Shown: one piece after another, positions 46,001 to 55,720 of the stretch
Layout: the number at the start of each line of letters is the position of its first letter
Position numbering within the stretch: the first letter of the stretch is position 1
Assembly: GCA_035771165.1 (NCBI GenBank)
Contig: JAWNZC010000419.1
Coordinates: 4,116,001 to 4,180,000, forward strand
Direction of reading: 5' to 3'
Length of the DNA: 64,000 nt
Source of the DNA: Paragorgia papillata
Lineage: Eukaryota > Cnidaria > Anthozoa > Scleralcyonacea > Coralliidae
Translations under genes and position numbers: made by a program
Notes under the pieces: generated by a model
Databases searched by the model: none
Told to the model about the DNA's origin: nothing
The model's input: the letters and a program-made list of their open reading frames with translations, nothing else

Positions 46001-49000
46001 CTCAAAAGCATTTTGTGAGTATTTGAGCGTGAAGAACGTTTACAAAATGTGTGTTTTGACATAGTCAATCGAGATATGGTCTGGAAACTCAGCTAAAGTC
46101 TTTGGTCTATCTTTTTGTTCGCCTGTATGCATTTTTGTGCACGGTGCACGGTCACTGAACACATTGTATTTTAGTATAATGAACGAATTGTCCAATAGCA
46201 ACGTTTCAGTTCAATCACTCAACCGTGCTATTTAAATATTAATAAACCTAAAACAAAGGATGTGCACGGTGTAAGGTACGGTTCAACATAAAATCCCAGC
46301 TCATTATAGGCGCTTTGAAGTTTGCCAAGTTTCCAGACCATATCTCGATTGACTATGGTTAATTTTGATTATTCCTTATAAAGAACCTTTATACTACAAA
46401 TGCCATTGTTCGATACCCGTGCAGGATTAGGGTATGCAAACACGGAGATGTAAAACACTTTTGTCGTATTTTATATAAAAGCAAAATATAAGGTTGAAAC
46501 ATAGTCATGTATAACTGGGCTTTAACTGTGAGAAGTTTCAACAAAAAAGAACAAGTTCAACAAATGCTTAACTCGTAGAAAAAGCACGGTGATTAGTGCT
46601 CATGAAAACACGGCGAAAAGGTTTGATCAGTTCACCTCTTTTAACTTCAGCCATCCATACCCTCCCCTATATGTCGAGGTCTACTCACCTCAGTAGGTTA
46701 TCGGAATAGAATTGTTTATAAATACCTCTTATATTCTTGTCTTCTAAACTCACTTCGAAAAGCTAAAAAACATTTAACGGCTCGTGTTTGGATACGCTTT
46801 TCTCAAGTTTCGCAAACATGCATGAATTTGGTATTTCTGTATTTTTTCCACATTAGATTGCGCGTTTCGCTTTGGATCACGGCGCCATCTACTTGGCTGG
46901 ACGTGGAATGATGCCAATGATAAACTACTGACTCTTTTTCTTGATGTTGGTTATGGAATTACAGGAGCATTCAATGCCTCCAAAACTGAATACGGAGCTG
47001 GTTGCTCTCTCATTAACATAACCCTATTAAACACCCTAGGAAGCTGGGAGGGGTTTGTTTATAATCCCAAAGATATACGGATGTTTATCTTAAGAAATCA
47101 ATATTATATCAGTTGGGTAAGCATGCACTTATTTAATTTATTTAATATATTAACATTAATACATTAGCACATTAATACCAAAACACATTAATACATCATC
47201 AAAATTAATACATTAATATATCAAATAGATAAATTAATCTATATCTCTTAATGTATTAATCTATTCCTCTATTCGTCTATTCCGCTATTCATCTATTCAT
47301 CGATTCCTCTATTTGTTTATTCATCTATTCATCCATTCATCGATTCCTCTATTCGTTTATTCATCTATTCACCTATTCCTCTATTCGTTTATTCATCTAT
47401 TCACCTATTCCTCTATTCGTCCATTCCTCTATTCGTTTATTCATCCATTCCACTATTCGTTTATTCATCCATTCCTCTATTCGTTTATTCCTCTATTCAT
47501 CCATTCCTCTATTAGTTTATTCATCTATTCATCCATTCCTCTGTGCGTTTATTCATCTATTCATCCATTCCTCTATTCGTTTATTTATCTAGTCATCCAT
47601 TCATCTATTAGTTTATTCATCTATTCATCCATTCCTCTATTCGTTTATTCATCTATTTATCCATTCTCTATTCGTTTATTTATCTATTCATCCATTCCTC
47701 TATTCGTTTATTCCTCTACTCATCCATTCATCTATTCGTTTATTCATCTATTTCTCTATTCGTTTATTCATCTATTCATCCATTCCTCTATTCGTTTATT
47801 CATCTATTCATCCATTCCTCTATTCCTCTATTCATCCATTCCTCTGTTCGTTTATTCATCTATTCATCAATTCCTCTATTCGTTTATTCATCTATTCATC
47901 AATTCCTCTATTCGTTTATTCATCTATTCATCAATTCCTCTATTCGTTTATTCATCTACTCATCCGTCCATTCCTCTATTCGTTTATTCATCCATTCATC
48001 GATTCCTATATTCGTTTATTCATCTATTCATCCATTCCTCTGTTCGTTTATTCATCCATTCGTCGATTCCTCTATTCGTTTATTCATCTCTTCCACTATT
48101 CGTTTATTCATCCATTCCTCTATTCATCCATTCCTCTATTCGTTTATTCATCCATTCATCGATTCCTCTATTCGTTTATTCATCCATTCCTCTATTCGTT
48201 TATTCATCCATTCATCGATTCCTCTATTCGTTTATTCATCGATTCCTCTATTCGTTTATTCATCCATTCATCGATTCCTCTATTCGTTTATTGATCTATT
48301 CATCCATTCCTCTATTCGTTTATTGATCTATTCATCCATTCCTCTATTCGTTTATTCATCTATTCATCCATTCCTCTATTCGTTTATTCATCTCTTCCAC
48401 TATTCGTTTATTCATCCATTCCTCTATTCGTTTATTCATCCATTCCTCTATTCGTTTATTCATCTATTCCTCTATTCGTTTATTCATCCATTCCTCTATT
48501 CATCCATTCCTCTATTCGTTTATTCATCGATTCCTCTATTCGTTTATTCATCTATTCCTGCGTTCGTTTATTCATCTATTCACCGATTCCTCTATTCGTT
48601 TATTCACCTATTCCTCTATTCGTTTATTCATCTATTCCTCTTTTCATTTATTCATCCACTCCTCTATTCGTTTGTTCATCTAATCATCTGTTCCTGTTTT
48701 TTAATTCATTAATTTATTATGTGATATATTGTTTTTCGTTTTTAGGTTACTGACCAGATGAATTTAGAAAGCAAGCAGAAACTGAGAGGAAGGTTGCTGC
48801 GTTTTGTGATCAGTTGTCAATCAACTGATGTACAAGATGATATTGTGAAAAAACCGTTTTCATCATGTCTTACTTTCAAAGTCACAGGAAACTTCACTAG
48901 TAAGTGCAGAAAACCTGGAGCGATTAAGTGCCTATGAAACGAAAATTAAGTTTGTCTTATTTGAAAGAACACTTAAAATTATAGAGTAACATCTATTGCA

Positions 49001-50158
49001 GTTTTTCGTTTCTTTGCTTTGTTCTTGAGACATGAAGCGGATTGAGTGTTCAAGTCAAATCTCGCATGTTGTTTCTCCTTGTTGTGTTTACATGAAGAAG
49101 ATTGAAAGTTTCCGATCTGATCGAAACGAATGGTTGAAGTCAATCCACGAAGTTGAGTGGACTGACGTGAGATTCAAGCAAGGATCGACTTGAGCAGAAT
49201 ATCTCCACTGAATCTGATTCATCTAAACACGGTTTGACTTGAAAATGACTTGATACGCATGACTGAAGTTAGTGCGGTCGTGCTAAATGGCAGACATTGA
49301 GGGAAGCACAGAAAATAGTGTTCCAACACCGAAAACAAAGTTTCAAGCAGATCGGATTCTCCATGCATGTAAACATGTGCCTGGATTGACTTTATGCGTT
49401 TTTCGCATATATTGATTTATTGGAGAGGGTTATCTATCGTTACTATTATCAAATCAAATTAATTCGAAGGAAGTATCTGCTTGTGTTTCTCCCACAACAC
49501 TAAACATGTAGACTTTCAAGCGATTTCGTTTGATAATAGCAAATATATATAACCTTCTCAGATAACTCATTGTGCACATGTGACGTCAAAACGTGTAATT
49601 TGCAGAAACAAACTGAAATATCTCAAGAACGAAGCAAGGAAACGAAAAACTGCAAAAGATGTTACTTTGTCATCTTGAGTGTTTTCTTCAAATAAGACGG
49701 ACTTAAATAAGACGTTTCACTTGGGCACTGTAATTCTTTCCTGTTCGAATCGGTCTTTGGTATTTCATTGTGGCTAACGCCAGACGATTTTATTCAGCTC
49801 TGGGAAAGCCCTCGGACAGGAATGAGTTATAAACTATCTCTCTAACTCTTTCCTGTCCGAATTGATCTTTGGTATTTTATTCTGGCTAACACCAGACGAT
49901 TTTATGCACCTCTGGGGAAGCCCTATCGTGTATTTCAAAATGTACACATTTCCTGCGTTTGGTTTTTTAGATGAACATGAAGAGTCAAGCGAGAAACGGA
50001 AGACAAGTTCAAACACCGTAGCCATTGCTGTGGGAGTCACTGTGCCTCTTTTATTCCTTATCGGACTTGTGCTGGCGTTTGCCATTTACCGAGCTCGGAA
50101 ATCTGGAACCAACATTACGCCAAGGTTTATTATGGATTTCACGCCAAATGAAGTTTGA
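34016..50158 (+). CDS. Type I membrane protein, paralog B (four exons, 320 aa)
   Basis: Exons 34016-34376, 46857-47116, 48746-48899 and 49971-50158 (stop TGA), phases 1, 0 and 1; exons 2-4 are identical in length to paralog A, exon 1 is one codon longer. Signal peptide, ten cysteines, five sequons, a single membrane helix (about 274-298) and the RARK stop-transfer are all kept. Differences from A cluster at the start of exon 2 ([14 protein letters not shown] against W, R and S forms in A), in exon 3 (V/A, LE/SK, D/V, K/E) and in the last ten residues of the tail. Intron 1 is 12.5 kb because of B-only insertions. No frame damage: both copies look functional. Product function unknown. Confidence 0.85.
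34411..35100. other. B-only insertion, left part, no gene
   Basis: Homology to gene A intron 1 stops near 34411. What follows is AT-rich with short frames only. Confidence 0.5.
35110..35666 (-). pseudogene. LINE reverse-transcriptase, C-terminal part (piece 2)
   Basis: The minus-strand frame 35666-35247 reads [34 protein letters not shown], then [15 protein letters not shown] and [15 protein letters not shown], the standard ending of CR1/L2/Jockey-type LINE proteins, with a stop and AT-rich 3' tail to about 35110. It continues the fragment at 37440-38150; the element between them splits one LINE. Confidence 0.8.
35651..35763. repeat. Long hairpin at the LINE/recombinase junction
   Basis: GCTTTTTTGATATCAAGAAT TATCAAGGTC pairs with its inverse ending at 35763 (two mismatches). 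An inner pair GTCTGTGTTATC/GATAACACAGAC gives a stem of some 45 bp. It lies where the LINE is interrupted and may be the end of the inserted element. Confidence 0.75.
35952..37185 (+). pseudogene. Tyrosine recombinase of the KIAA1958/Crypton-like family, one frameshift
   Basis: The frame from 35952 (or the internal ATG at 36000) gives the N-terminal core-binding half, including [35 protein letters not shown] and [16 protein letters not shown] one-base length change within the T-rich stretch near 36478-36488 moves the frame, and the catalytic half follows to 37185: [18 protein letters not shown] (first catalytic Arg), [17 protein letters not shown] (H-x-x-R box), [17 protein letters not shown] (second His and candidate nucleophile Tyr). 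All tetrad residues are visible. Similar proteins occur in animals as domesticated Crypton recombinases and as mobile copies; DNA strand exchange would be the ancestral activity. As written it cannot make a full protein. Confidence 0.8.
37440..38150 (-). pseudogene. LINE reverse-transcriptase, catalytic part (piece 1)
   Basis: The minus-strand frame 38123-37641 holds [35 protein letters not shown] and MFADDTNL (RT motifs 4-5, F-A-D-D active site), then [12 protein letters not shown] shifted frame continues to about 37450 ([36 protein letters not shown]). 5' truncated near 38150, and interrupted at about 37440 by the recombinase element, resuming at 35666. Confidence 0.82.
38160..40590. other. 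No gene; inverted copies of a GC-rich repeat
   Basis: CACGTGACCAGCCTGGACCA plus GGGTCTTTTCGCAGCGGTGG occurs at 40004-40056 on the plus strand and inverted at about 38500-38552. The 1.45 kb between is AT-rich with frames of at most 80 codons and no domain. The pair may be ends of one old element or two dispersed copies; the right one continues as GACCCTGGGTACGAGGTTG. Confidence 0.55.
40598..40625 (-). repeat. Hammerhead-like core at the satellite edge
   Basis: The minus strand reads CTGACAAAGGGCCTTCGCTCGAAACGTT in form: CTGACAA, GGGC-CTTC-GCTC, GAAACGTT, preceded by tctct. It matches 12535-12561 closely. Confidence 0.6.
40668..43040. repeat. 20-bp satellite AGTCTGAGATTGATCGAAAG with 499-bp higher-order unit
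   Basis: About 118 units over 2.37 kb in gene B intron 1. Variants differ at fixed positions (tcg, ttg, tgg; gtctg, gtgtg). Blocks recur at higher order: the run holding ccgagattg, gtgtcggag and a 19-base unit (tcgaagagtg) appears at about 42062-42200 and again 499 bp later. The unit has no stop on the minus strand in any frame, which explains an 819-codon antisense frame; it is not a gene. Confidence 0.95.
43340..43665. repeat. 30-bp tandem repeat AACTAGTTACTTTTTGAAGA
   Basis: About eight units of period 30 (TAACTATAACTAGTTACTTT TTGAAGAAG). AACTAGTTAC is itself near-palindromic. Similar units at 44340-44515 flank the 43678-44150 insertion, so one array was split. Confidence 0.92.
43678..44150. 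mobile_element. Inverted-repeat element of the GGTGAATA family
   Basis: Left end ATTCACCGAAGTGGAGGTGA with inner ATATTCACCGAGCCGCTTCG hairpin; right end AAAAGCACTATTCACCTGCG. It splits the AACTAGTTAC array. A 70-codon frame inside is not supported. Confidence 0.6.
44340..44515. repeat. AACTAGTTAC repeat, right part
   Basis: Five or so degenerate GTAACTAGTTACAAAATTTT units continuing the array at 43340-43665. Confidence 0.85.
44563..44635 (-). tRNA. tRNA-like pseudogene related to the intron-1 array unit
   Basis: Minus strand: GCGTTCCCGTAACTCAATGG, TTAGAGCGTCTCACTAGTGA, TCAGAAGGTTGTGGGTTGGA, GTCCCAC. A-box and D-arm are clear; the B-box is altered (GGTTGGAGTCC). It shares CTCAATGGTTAGAGC and CTCACTNGTGATCAGAAGG with the 18.0-18.97 kb array. 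Probably a SINE head. Confidence 0.5.
44640..44945 (+). mobile_element. 5S-rRNA-derived SINE, copy B1
   Basis: Head AAGTTAAGCCCGGTTAGACG, then GGGTTAGTATACTTAGATGG and GCGACCGCTTGGGAATGACC, then the TTCGAGGGTTTTTCGCCGGG body. Closer to 5S rRNA than the other copies. Confidence 0.82.
45395..45725 (+). mobile_element. 5S-rRNA-derived SINE, copy B2
   Basis: Paralogous position to 17450-17830 (same flanks TGACTCTTTATATACCGC), with a deletion in the head (aagttaagcttatagtacttggatggg). Confidence 0.8.
46020..46856. other. Gene B intron 1, right end; small TA-flanked MITE
   Basis: 46062-46355 is bounded by TAGTCAATCGAGATATGG and its inverse, with TA at each edge, suggesting a mariner-like MITE. 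The rest to exon 2 is unremarkable AT-rich sequence. Confidence 0.6.
47250..48705 (+). repeat. TATTCGTTTATTCATCCATTCCTC satellite, gene B intron 2
   Basis: About 1.45 kb of the satellite seen in gene A intron 2, ending just before exon 3 in both genes. Open frames of 337 and 129 codons across it are artefacts of period 12. Confidence 0.95.
48930..49731. mobile_element. Old outer-TTAA-family element in gene B intron 3
   Basis: Left arm GTGCCTATGAAACGAAAATT at 48930 and right arm ending CGTTTCACTTGGGCACTG at 49731, the counterparts of 22146 and 26343 in copy A. A GTTTACATG-family MITE sits inside (49085-49395). Confidence 0.75.
49731..49925. mobile_element. Dimer of the TAACTC MITE, copy B
   Basis: Copies 49731-49829 and 49843-49925 (right end lost) with the same spacer TAAACTATCTCTC as in copy A. 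Confidence 0.83.
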
Positions 50159-50815
50159 CCGAATGGGCAATATGGCCTGTAGTGTGCATATAGTCCCGGT
50201 GTCACAGGAAATTTGCCCCCCCCCCCCCCCCCCCAATTTGCCCCCCTCAAGAACACGCTTTACTTTATCATATAACGTACGCCGTACACTCAGAAACCGA
50301 GAAGCTACTTCTGAAATAAAGTTTCTAAACTTTCTGTCATTATTCAACCTGAACTTCTGAGGAAAAAAGTTTATGTAAATCAGGACGAATCTGTATGAAT
50401 TTTTATCATTAAAAATTCATGAAGAAAATTCAAAAGAAATGAATATTTAATCAATATCTGTAAATCGCATACAGATTCGTCCTGATTTACATAAACGTTT
50501 TTCCTCAATTCACTTAGCTAAAACTCACTCTAACAGTTGAAAAATAGTTTGAAAACATGGCTATTTAGATGCGTCCATTTGATAAGTACGATTAAGCATT
50601 CACAGCCGATCTGTATTTGATTTACTAGCTACGGCTCTATTTATATATAAATACTTGGTTTATCGGTTTCTGAGCGTATGTTATAACATGAATTATTGAA
50701 GAAATAAAAGCATACCAAAGTGTTAACAAAGCAAAATCCGAGGCAAAATCGACCTTCTGTATTATGCTTCCCTCCCAAAGAAAACCTGAACTTTCTATTC
50801 AATTTCAAGTTCGAC

Positions 50816-51421
50816 ATACCATGGATAGTAAAATGAGTGGATTGGAAACTAATAGTCACGTGAGGTGTTTCCAGGCCGCCGATTGGCTGAAAAGCGTTTT
50901 TCTTTGCTCGAGAGATGTTGAAACCTATAGTTGCAAATTGTGATGTCACGAATGGCGTGAGTACGCTTGTTTTACTGAGGTTTTTAGTGAACTTTTCTTC
51001 AAATTCTTCATATCCTCACATTCAGATGACTATGTTGACGTTTAAAATGATTTTATCGCCTTACAAACCTGCCTAAGCCACAATCGAGCGTTCGGGGTAA
51101 GCGTTGTTGATCTTTGTTTTGATGATTCCTGTGTTGTTTTGAAGAAACTGGCGTCCCCAAATTGTGCTTTGTTTTGCTCGGAATTTGGGATGCATATTTT
51201 AACTAGTAAACCTTGATATCTTCTTTTAAAATGAGTAAGAATAGACGGGCATTTTGTCGTATTGTGGCTTTGTCATATTTACAGACAATTCGATTATCAT
51301 TTTAGGCTGTATTAATCCCAAACTTTGAATATACTCGGATTTTTTAAGCTTGTCAATTGCAACCAGGTTGTTATGCTCACGCCATCAAGTTTCCAATCCA
51401 GTCTTTTTACTATCCATGGAC
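50816..51421. mobile_element. B-specific inverted-repeat element
   Basis: Ends ACCATGGATAGTAAAATGAG and, inverted, TCCATGGATAGTAAAAAGAC, both running into TGGATTGGAAACT. Absent from copy A. Non-coding. Confidence 0.72.
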
Positions 51422-51532
51422 ATACTGACAGAACGGTTTTAGAAACTTAATTCAATTGTGAGCGTGGCGGGCTCAGATTTCAGCGAGGATCGCGGGCGCA
51501 CCGAGACCCAACGGCTGGAATCTGAGCCTATA

Positions 51533-51852
51533 CAGTGTGTATCAAAAAAACCGGAACCCTTAGAAAATGAATTAGTATTCTGTTGAAACAACCTATTGTA
51601 GTAGTTTGAAAGCCCTAAACACCTCTGAGCCACGGATGCGTAAAAAACACGGTCTTATACACTTGGGAAATTAAGATAACTTGAAGTGTATGCATGGTGA
51701 AAGTATTTAAAAGCTTTTTCTCTTCCTGTTTAACTTGTGTGCTGATTAATTTATAACGCAGCGCTTTTAGGGCTTTCAAACTACTACAATAGGTTGTTTT
51801 AATAGAATACTAATTCATTTTCTAAGGGTTCCGTTTTTTTTGATACACACTG
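51533..51852. mobile_element. Mariner-like MITE with TA duplication
   Basis: Ends CAGTGTGTATCAAAAAAACC and, inverted, CAGTGTGTATCAAAAAAAAC, each flanked by TA (51531-51532, 51853-51854). 320 bp; inverted similarity extends more than 60 bp (CCCTTAGAAAATGAATTAGT). Confidence 0.88.
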
Positions 51853-52679
51853 TAGATCGTTTTCATCTGACGTCACGGCGGCCATCTTGGCGTACCAAAA
51901 CAATGAAATGGCGGCCATATTGTTGTACCATCTTTATCCTATGGGAATTTAGCTCTATTCTTATTCAAATATTTCGTCTTGTTTTAACGCCCCAATGGGG
52001 CCACCGATCACGTGAGTGAAAACGATATATACGTGTTCTTAAGGGGGGGACAAATTTCCGAGGGGACAAATTTGGCCGGGGGGGACAATTTTTTTTGGGG
52101 GGGACAATTTATTTTTGGGGAGGTACGGGGGGGAATTTTGGGGTGGGACAAATTTTCTGTGACACCTGTAAGCAAGCTGACCCGCTTAGCGGGATCTCGC
52201 CTCACTCTTATTTCGCTATTACTAGCTGCACGAGAAAGTATTCAATTTATGAAGGGGATGTGAATTATTCTGTAATATAGAGGTATTCATTATTTGTATT
52301 GCTGTTAATCTGTATATAACATATTCCTCTTTCAAAAAATCGTCGTTGGCGAAATATGACCTTTAAAGGATTATGGTGGCAAAAATTAACATTTTCAATT
52401 CATGACGTTCTGATTAAGCACTTACTATAAGGTAATCCAAGTAACTAGCTAGAACAATTTTTTTCTTATAACAACATTTATTAATTCCAGCAAAACACAA
52501 TTCGTATCATCCGCCATCTTGTTTCAATACTGTGCCTAATTACAGTAACTTGGAACTTAGTGACGTCACAAACTGGGTAAATATTATAAAATTAAACTTT
52601 GCCGAAATGATAAACGAGTGCTTCCATGCCTGTGTTGTAGTGCATTGATGTGAAAACGACATATTTACTAAACGCGAAC

Positions 52680-53590
52680 TTTTGGGGGTGATTACATGGA
52701 GCGGCCAGCGGGCTAGCCCCGATGATTTCAGGCCGAAATTCGCAATTATCAAGTAAATAAGGGCCAAGTTACGTTAATTTTACTTCAGTTTTACGCTATA
52801 ATTAGTCTATTATCTATGTCGATGCAATCTTTCGTAAGCCCATCGTTAATTAAAAGATTGTTATTTATAGTATTAGCTATAACCCTATCAGTTTTAAATC
52901 AAAAGGTAGTTCAGATTATAACGAAATATCAGTCCATGCAAGGCCTGTAAAATAACGTTTTCCGTTTTAGGGGGCGATTACATGGACCAGGCTAGCCGGG
53001 TTAACCGGGATGAAAATGTCCATGTAATCGTTTTCATCCCGGCAAACCGGGCTGAAAAACTGTTGAACTCGCTTCGATACGCGTTCGTTTGCTTGACTGT
53101 GTGAATAAATAGTGCTGAAAGGAACTGAAATAGAACATCAAAACGTTGTTTGTGTGTTTCGTGATCATAGCGAAGATTTATAATAAATTAATTATTCTTC
53201 CTGAAGACGCTTTCGCGGGTTAGCTAAGACTATAACAATCTTTTTATTAACGATGGGCTTACAAAATAAACAATAGACTAATTAGTGTGGAACTGAAGTA
53301 AAACATGTTTACATGAGCCGGGCTCACGCGATTGATTAGGATCCCACTGTGGATTTGAAACTCGCGTAAACTAAATGTACAAAGAAGAATTGGTTTAGTT
53401 TAGAAGTAAACGAACCCTAACGTTGATTAAAATCTCTTTTTGTGGCCGAGGAAAGAATTTCGTGACACGAGTCAGCCCGGTTCGGCCCAATTGATAATTG
53501 CGAATTTCGGCCTGAAATCATCCACGTCAATTCAAAACTCATCCCGGCTTACCCCGCCGATGTAATGGAGACGGCAGGAGTGTCTTATAC
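52680..53590. mobile_element. Large inverted-repeat element with CCGGGCT-rich interior
   Basis: GGCCGAAATTCGCAATTATC near 52733 is mirrored at 53490-53515, and ATTAACGATGGGCTTAC/GTAAGCCCATCGTTAAT at about 53245 and 52835. Inner blocks hold GCTAGCCGGGTTAACCGGG. Copy A retains only the left arm (about 28940-29140). Confidence 0.65.
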
Positions 53591-53882
53591 AAGAGGATAC
53601 TAGAGGGCAAGAACGATACAAAAACGGCAGTATGGAGAGAAAACACAATTAAGCTAGGTATCCCTTTTCAAACGAAAACAGATTAATTAGTGTGGACATG
53701 GCCATTCATTAATTAAGTAAAGTTCAAAACTATAATAACCTTAAACATGTTTTTCCCAAAGAAAGCAAATAGCAGCAAATTATTGATCATACTGTGCAAT
53801 TGTCTTTATTATTAACTTTCTAAAACAAAGCCTACTTAACTGATCAATCATTCGCCCAAATACCGATGCCACTTTTAGATAT

Positions 53883-54215
53883 TAAGGACTTTAAGATCTA
53901 CGTCGTCAACCTCAACGACGACGTCCTCTAAACAAAAGAATTATTTTTGCAACCGTCCTCGTTCTTTATACAACGCCACTTCGAGCATTTTCACGTCTTC
54001 AGGACGACGTCAACGGCCAAAAGATGAGAACTGTTGCTTCAGATTGACTTCAATACGGACACCACAATCATTTTTAGCAATACTGGGGCGTTTGGGAAGT
54101 CACCAAACTAGCTTCAAATACCAAATATAATAGTTAGTTAACCGTGACTTCTTTAAATTGTAAAACTTATCTTGCGTTTTAACCGCCGTCGTCGTCCTAG
54201 CATCTTAAAGTCCCT
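53883..54215. mobile_element. GGGACTT/CGACGTC MITE
   Basis: Ends TTAAGGACTTTAAGAT and, inverted, TTAGGGACTTTAAGAT; interior ACGCCACTTCGAGCATTTTC and ACGTCTTCAGGACGACGTCA shared with 60595-60948. Confidence 0.75.
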
Positions 54216-54585
54216 AATTAATGAAATCCATTCACGAAACTCGAAAGCCGGAGAATGGTAAGGAATAGAGTAAAGACAAAAACCAAAACTAAAAGGTGGT
54301 AATTGAAACTGCCGAGATGTTTTAGAACGAAATATACTGACGCTTCACTGGAAAAAGGCCCCTGCTCGAAAATATTCACATTCCTATCAAGTTGCGACCC
54401 CACCCACTCACTCTACGTGTTGAGGACCCCGTATAGTTCTTTTTACCTTATTTTAAAAGATATCCCCAGTTGTTGTGGTATAACCTTAGTTTATGATAGG
54501 AAACATGACTGGTTTTTACTTTAAACCAGAGTAGCACTATATATACACCATGTCTTATCGTTCAGCTCAAAAAACTGTTTACTAA

Positions 54586-54745
54586 GGGCGCTTTCCAATT
54601 GACAAGGTTTGACCGGTCAGTCCGGCCAGAATGGACTTGCTTTTGATTAGGACCAAATTTTCCAGTCAGACCATCCCAGGTCTCAAACGAATCATGTTCC
54701 ATTTAACCGGACTGACCGGTCTAACCGTGTAAATGGAAAGCCCCC
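54586..54745. mobile_element. Small MITE, 160 bp
   Basis: GGGCGCTTTCCAATTGACAA and, inverted, GGGGGCTTTCCATTTACACG, with inner GACCGGTCAGTCCGG pairs. Flanks TAA and TTA. Confidence 0.7.
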
Positions 54746-54894
54746 TTAGTTTACTACCTTTTCGCTAATTTGCTCTATCTAAAACACTGCCTGCGCAGCA
54801 CTATGCCTTTTTACACTCAATGCCAAGGGTATAGTCGAGCAAAACGTAAGAAAACGTCACAGAATACCGTTTAGCGTTGTAAAGGATAAAGGAC

Positions 54895-55262
54895 TGGGGC
54901 TAATCATCCTTACTTGCAGCCAGTGGCTGAATTGCGAAAGACGCAGATCAACGTGGCCGTGTCGAGGCATATCAAAGGCCTCCAGGCAGCCGCCAACGAC
55001 ACAGTTCAGACCACGGATCACAGCTAAGATGTTAGGTGTTGATTTTTTGATTTTTTATGGAGGGAGGAAAACCGGAGAACCCGGCGAAAAACCCTAGAAG
55101 CACAGGAGAGATCAACTACAACTCTACTCACATGAGTCCAAGCCCGACAACGGGGTCATTCCCAAGCGGTTACCCATCCAAGTACTAACCCCGTCTAACC
55201 GGGCTTCACTTTTTGGTGAGAGGCAGCGCGCTAACAGCACACGCCACCCGTGCTCCTGTGCG
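54895..55262 (-). mobile_element. 5S-rRNA-derived SINE (minus), near full length
   Basis: Minus-strand order: CACGGGTGGCGTGTGCTGTT, AAGCCCGGTTAGACGGGGTT, AGTACTTGGATGGGTAACCG, CTTGGGAATGACCCCGTTG, then the TCTAGGGTTTTTCGCCGGGT body and a tail ending aagtaaggatgattagcc. Confidence 0.83.
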
Positions 55263-55299
55263 AAATTCCTTTTGGATTTGCCAGTCAAAACACGACTAC

Positions 55300-55720
55300 C
55301 AGGCTCTGTTTACATGGAGCGGATTGAGAGTCCAATATCGGATCGAAAAACGCGAGTGAAGTCAATCCGGGCACATGTTTACATGGAAAATCTGATCCGG
55401 CTATTTGCTTTGTGTAAGCAGTTTTTCAACACTATTTTCTGGGTTTTCCTCCGAATGTCCGCCAATTTCACGCATGCGTATCAAGTCATTTTCAAGTCAA
55501 ACCGTGTTTAGCCGATGAATCAGATTGGAGGAGACATTCAAGTCGATCCTTGCTTGAATCTCAAGTCAATCTACTCCACCGTGCGTGAATTGACTTCAGC
55601 CATTTGTTTCGATCAGATGGAAAACTTTCAATCTTCTTCATGTAAACACAACAAGGAGAAACAACATGGGAGATTTGACTTGAACACTTGATCCACTTCA
55701 TGTATACAGAGCTTTAATTG
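55300..55720. mobile_element. GTTTACATG MITE
   Basis: Inverted ends TCTGTTTACATGGAGCGGAT and CTCTGTATACATGAAGTGGA; nested inner inverted pairs. Confidence 0.7.

Larger units (their letters stand above)
50198..52166. mobile_element. GGTGTCACAG element after gene B, with nested insertions
   Basis: Ends as in copy A. Contains the poly-C run 50216-50234, the poly(A) signal 50315-50320, a hairpin built on AAAGTTTATGTAAATCAGGA (about 50365-50505), a 606-bp inverted-repeat element (50816-51421, ends CCATGGATAGTAAAA) and a mariner-like MITE (51533-51852). Confidence 0.7.
31676..52935 (+). repeat. Segmental duplication, copy B
   Basis: Direct copy of 13302-29140, about 5 kb longer. B-only material includes some 10 kb in gene B intron 1 (about 34411-44640), a larger intron 2 satellite, a 606-bp inverted-repeat element at 50816-51421 and the element starting near 52680. 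Confidence 0.93.

Noticed and set aside
21135..48712. Frames of 170, 138, 337 and 129 codons (Y-S-F-I-H-L-F type)
   Set aside because: They lie inside the period-12/24 intron satellite of genes A and B.
16257..50158. Assignment of A/B to the Hydractinia Alr allorecognition family
   Set aside because: The architecture (signal peptide, ectodomain, one helix) is similar in outline, but I see no immunoglobulin-like domain or matching motif, so the link would be a guess.
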